From an uncultured bacterium (GTDB taxonomy: Bacteria > Planctomycetota > Phycisphaerae > Sedimentisphaerales > Anaerobacaceae), in the NCBI GenBank assembly GCA_913009865.1, contig CAJVYK010000025.1, positions 1-16,255 on the forward strand: a DNA stretch of 16,255 nt. The letters run 5' to 3'. Under the pieces are notes generated by a model. The model made no database searches. It worked only from the letters and a program-made list of their open reading frames with translations, and had not been told where the DNA came from. Of this stretch, positions 14,318-16,255 are shown in pieces. The position numbers and the translations under genes are program-made. How positions within the stretch are numbered: position 1 is the stretch's first letter; each line of letters starts with the position of its first letter.

Positions 14318-15742
14318 TTAGTAAGGCGAAAAAACAATTAAACGACTAAACATGTAGACGCTTGTCTTGAAACATCTCGGGACGGGGGTTCGAATCCCCC
14401 CGCCTCCATTGCCCCGAAAGTGCTGTAAGTTGTTATTAATAAGCAGCTTACAGTTTTCTGGCAAGGGCAAGGATTCACCCTTGGGCACACATAGGGCACA
14501 CTTTTGGTGCATTTTCTCTGGTAGGTGATGGTTTGGCTGGTATGTTTTGGTGCTAAAATCCGGGCTATTATCGACCACATCCTCAGTTAAAAGAGCTTGC
14601 GAATTAGATTTAAACAACAGTCTTCCAGCAACCATCTCAGTTAGAGCAGCCAGCCTGCTATCATTGGCTCGGGCATAGGTATTAAGGGTCAAATCCGGCG
14701 TAGAATGACGGGCTAAAACCTGTGCTTCTTTGACGGTTGCTCCTGCTTCCAAGATATAGCTGATAAAGGCGACCCTGCAAGCGTGAAAGTCGAGTTTGCC
14801 TGCCGATGTCGTTTTGTGGATACCGGCAATTTTAAGATCTTTGTCCATCTCCCGAGCAGGATGGCTTGGAACATATAACAAGGGATTTTCTGGCAAATCA
14901 ATCCCTTCAAAATTTTTGTAGAATTTTTCGTATAGTTTGCCTGCAATTTTTTCCCTGGCAAATTTCTGTAAATTCCCTAACAGCGATGCAGGAAGTGGTT
15001 GGAGGCCAGGTTTTCTGTTTTTTGTCCATTCAGCATTCAATATTAATCCACAGTTTTCTACATCTATATGATTTTCGGTCAACGAACGAAGTTCACCAGC
15101 TCGCAGCCCTGTTGTAAAGGCAACCGCATACAAAAATTTTCTTTCCAGCGGTGCAGCCTGAAATAATTCCACGATTTCGATTTCTGTCATAGCCCTGCGG
15201 ATAGTAATTGGCGTTGTATCAAACGGTGCAAGGTCGTGTAATGGATTTGTTCCCAAATAGCCACGTTTGATGCACCAAGAGCAAAAGCTGTTTAAAGTCT
15301 CGGCATAATTCTGAAGAGTTTTGCCGCTTTTGTTTTGTAGCTGGAGTTCACGCAAAATATCTTCAACCCTTGCAAGAATTCCATCCAGGTCAGCCATTAC
15401 TTCTAAGCTTAACTTTTCTTCCCACCATTTGAGATGTGATGTTCTTTTTTTTAAGTGCTCTTTGCCCCAGGGCTTTCCACCTCGGCCACCTTGTGACTTT
15501 CCCCAAGCAAGATACTCGTCTGAAATAATTGTAATATGCTTATTTTTGTATTTATCAGCTTTCTTGGGAATGGGTCTGTACCCCAAACGGACTTGTCGAT
15601 GGTCGTCCTCAAATTTCTCGGCCATTCTAAGGGTTTCAGATTTTCTTTTGGTACCAGCAAAGAATTTTCGGTCACCTTTATAATCTATAAACCAACCTTG
15701 GTATTTTCCGCTAGATTTTGGTTTTTTTCTAATACCTGCCAT
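14318..15742 (-). CDS. int: Tyrosine recombinase (integrase) of an element inserted at ssrA
   Basis: This is a site-specific recombinase of the phage integrase family. The N-terminal part (1-60) resembles a small DNA-arm-binding domain, 65-170 is the core-binding SAM-like domain, and 185-365 the catalytic domain with R214 (TGLRAGELRSL), K241/K243, H320-x-x-R323 (HACR), H346 (ARHS) and nucleophile Y356 (LNTYAR); all catalytic residues are present. GAGGT precedes the ATG. After about residue 380 the frame loses family character and its last 30 codons (from about 445, GGGIRTPVPRCF onward) are the reverse complement of the tmRNA 3' end, so the true C-terminus probably differs or changes when the element excises. 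The orientation, running into ssrA from its 3' side, is classic for islands using tmRNA as attachment site. Confidence 0.92.
   Translation of the reverse strand: MAGIRKKPKSSGKYQGWFIDYKGDRKFFAGTKRKSETLRMAEKFEDDHRQVRLGYRPIPKKADKYKNKHITIISDEYLAWGKSQGGRGGKPWGKEHLKKRTSHLKWWEEKLSLEVMADLDGILARVEDILRELQLQNKSGKTLQNYAETLNSFCSWCIKRGYLGTNPLHDLAPFDTTPITIRRAMTEIEIVELFQAAPLERKFLYAVAFTTGLRAGELRSLTENHIDVENCGLILNAEWTKNRKPGLQPLPASLLGNLQKFAREKIAGKLYEKFYKNFEGIDLPENPLLYVPSHPAREMDKDLKIAGIHKTTSAGKLDFHACRVAFISYILEAGATVKEAQVLARHSTPDLTLNTYARANDSRLAALTEMVAGRLLFKSNSQALLTEDVVDNSPDFSTKTYQPNHHLPEKMHQKCALCVPKGESLPLPENCKLLINNNLQHFRGNGGGGIRTPVPRCFKTSVYMFSRLIVFSPY
14343..14408. other. Presumed attachment site (att) in the tmRNA 3' end
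   Basis: The 3' part of ssrA, including the T arm and acceptor strand, is where integrases of this type recombine. The integrase frame ends inside it. The core cannot be delimited because the second copy lies beyond the right edge of the window; the range given is only the likely neighbourhood. Confidence 0.55.
14423..14457 (+). terminator. Rho-independent terminator downstream of tmRNA
   Basis: CTGTAAGTTGTT (14423-14434) pairs with AGCAGCTTACAG (14442-14453) over 12 bp with two G-U pairs, loop ATTAATA, followed by TTTT (14454-14457). It lies 14 bases after the tmRNA 3' end, on the element side of the presumed attachment site, and is also coding sequence for the C-terminal tail of the integrase on the other strand. 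Confidence 0.75.
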
Positions 15743-15786
15743 TGATTACCTCACATTTTATTTGAAAAATTCGGCCATCTCAAAAT

Positions 15787-15815
15787 AGTATAGCGCGTCC
15801 CTGATCAAAGCGCAA
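15787..15815 (-). promoter_or_regulatory. Candidate promoter for the integrase
   Basis: On the minus strand TTGCGC (15810-15815), 17-bp spacer, TATACT (15787-15792), giving a leader of about 38 nt before the integrase ATG. The -35 matches poorly and the -10 well. Confidence 0.4.
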
Positions 15816-15816
15816 C

Positions 15817-16119
15817 TCATATATCAAAATCTTCAAATTTTTTTCGTGTTTTTTCTTCTTCCTTTTTAGCCAAATCCAGTCTTTTATTGATATGTGTCAG
15901 TATTTTTTCCGTAGTCCACACTGGCATACCCAGCAATTTAACTGGTGGAGGCAACTCACCCCTTTGAATTGCTCTTTTTATGGAAACCTGGCATCTGCCA
16001 AACATTTGGGCCAGTGCTTCTTCGTTGATGATCGCTCCATCAGGTAAATCACCCAAATGTCGAACAATTCCGGAGTATAACTTATTATGCGCTAAATTGT
16101 CTTGTTTTGGATTTTCCAA
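15817..16119 (-). CDS. Excisionase-like HTH protein
   Basis: A 100-residue basic protein with a winged helix-turn-helix of the AlpA/excisionase type: NEEALAQMFGRCQVSIKRAI (32-51), then a wing with GELPPPVKLLGMPVW (54-68), and a Lys/Glu-rich C-terminal helix (79-97). Such proteins bend att DNA and direct the integrase toward excision, or regulate the element. It lies 74 bases upstream of the integrase on the same strand. The start is TTG at 16117-16119, immediately preceded by an in-frame TAA, so no longer frame is possible; the ribosome binding site is weak. A plain transcription regulator is the alternative. Confidence 0.65.
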   Translation of the reverse strand: MENPKQDNLAHNKLYSGIVRHLGDLPDGAIINEEALAQMFGRCQVSIKRAIQRGELPPPVKLLGMPVWTTEKILTHINKRLDLAKKEEEKTRKKFEDFDI

Positions 16120-16255
16120 TTAATAATCCAGTACTGTCCGGTTAACTTTTAATAATATTTTTATAACTATTTTAACTATATAATGTTACAGCAAAAAACA
16201 ACTGTTATCGATTTGAACTCGCTGTTATCCTGCGGTGATATTTTACATTCACTAA
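16120..16255. other. AT-rich region upstream of the excisionase-like gene, with repeats
   Basis: CTGTTATC occurs at 16202-16209 and 16222-16229, spaced 20 bp (two helical turns), and TAACTAT at 16164-16170 and 16173-16179. Short phased direct repeats beside an xis-int pair are typical of regulator, Xis or integrase arm sites. No gene is visible up to the window end. Confidence 0.4.

Larger units (their letters stand above)
14056..14408 (+). ncRNA. ssrA: Transfer-messenger RNA (tmRNA, ssrA)
   Basis: The acceptor stem pairs GGGGGCG (14056-14062) with CGCCTCC (14401-14407) with one G-U; A14408 is the discriminator and CCA is not encoded. The 5' end has the typical GGCTTCGACCGG. The T arm is GGGGG-TTCGAAT-CCCCC. 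Pseudoknot PK1: CCAGG (14102-14106) with CCTGG (14118-14122), and GCCGG (14109-14113) with CCGGC (14131-14135). The best tag frame starts at GGC 14150 and reads GNSQLRMAA, stop TAA at 14177-14179; the stop lies in hairpin GCTGC/GCAGC as in other tmRNAs. The resume codon choice is inferred from frame, spacing from PK1 and the AA ending. It rescues stalled ribosomes and tags the product for proteolysis. The 3' part overlaps antisense the end of the integrase frame. Confidence 0.95.

Noticed and set aside
14338..14580. Open frame on the minus strand ending AGGFEPPSRDVSRQAST
   Set aside because: This is the reverse complement of the tmRNA 3' end read in another frame, a well-known spurious protein.

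Overview
The window looks like a bacterial chromosome segment of moderate-to-low GC, most likely from a planctomycete of the class Phycisphaerae. This placement is an inference from gene content: RHS fragments of the planctomycete style, a PilM-PilN-type fusion followed by two large lineage-type envelope proteins, a cytoplasmic GH2 mannosidase, and a tmRNA beside a toxin-antitoxin-chaperone operon. No rRNA or other strict marker is present.

Layout. (1) 1-2070: debris of an RHS polymorphic-toxin locus. It holds a lipoprotein whose start lies before the window, an RHS piece interrupted by an in-frame TGA, a surviving RHS core with a toxin-like tip resembling zinc phospholipase C/P1 nuclease, a small membrane protein placed like an immunity protein, and a second RHS fragment without a tip. 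(2) 2071-2374: non-coding DNA containing T-tracts phased at the helical repeat. (3) 2375-3784 (-): mtaB, a tRNA methylthiotransferase, separated by a 7-bp tandem repeat from (4) 3874-9418 (+), a three-gene envelope operon headed by a PilM-PilN-like fusion. (5) 9563-12163 (-): a GH2 beta-mannosidase, convergent with that operon. (6) 12631-13986 (+): a HigB-like toxin, an XRE antitoxin with a C-terminal extension and a SecB-like chaperone, matching the toxin-antitoxin-chaperone (TAC) architecture known from Mycobacterium tuberculosis Rv1955-Rv1956-Rv1957. (7) 14056-14408 (+): tmRNA (ssrA). (8) 14318-16255 (-): the tmRNA-proximal end of an integrated element, with a tyrosine recombinase whose reading frame runs into the tmRNA 3' end and an excisionase-like HTH gene upstream. 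The rest of the element lies beyond the right edge.

How the parts may work together. The TAC operon and ssrA are on the same strand with only 69 bp between them. HigB-type toxins cut mRNA and tmRNA rescues ribosomes on cut messages, so the pairing is suggestive. The integrated element abuts the tmRNA 3' end. A terminator-like hairpin for tmRNA lies just beyond the presumed attachment site, within integrase C-terminal codons, so the element may now provide the 3' end of this essential RNA. The most notable systems are the TAC module next to ssrA and the RHS cassette array.
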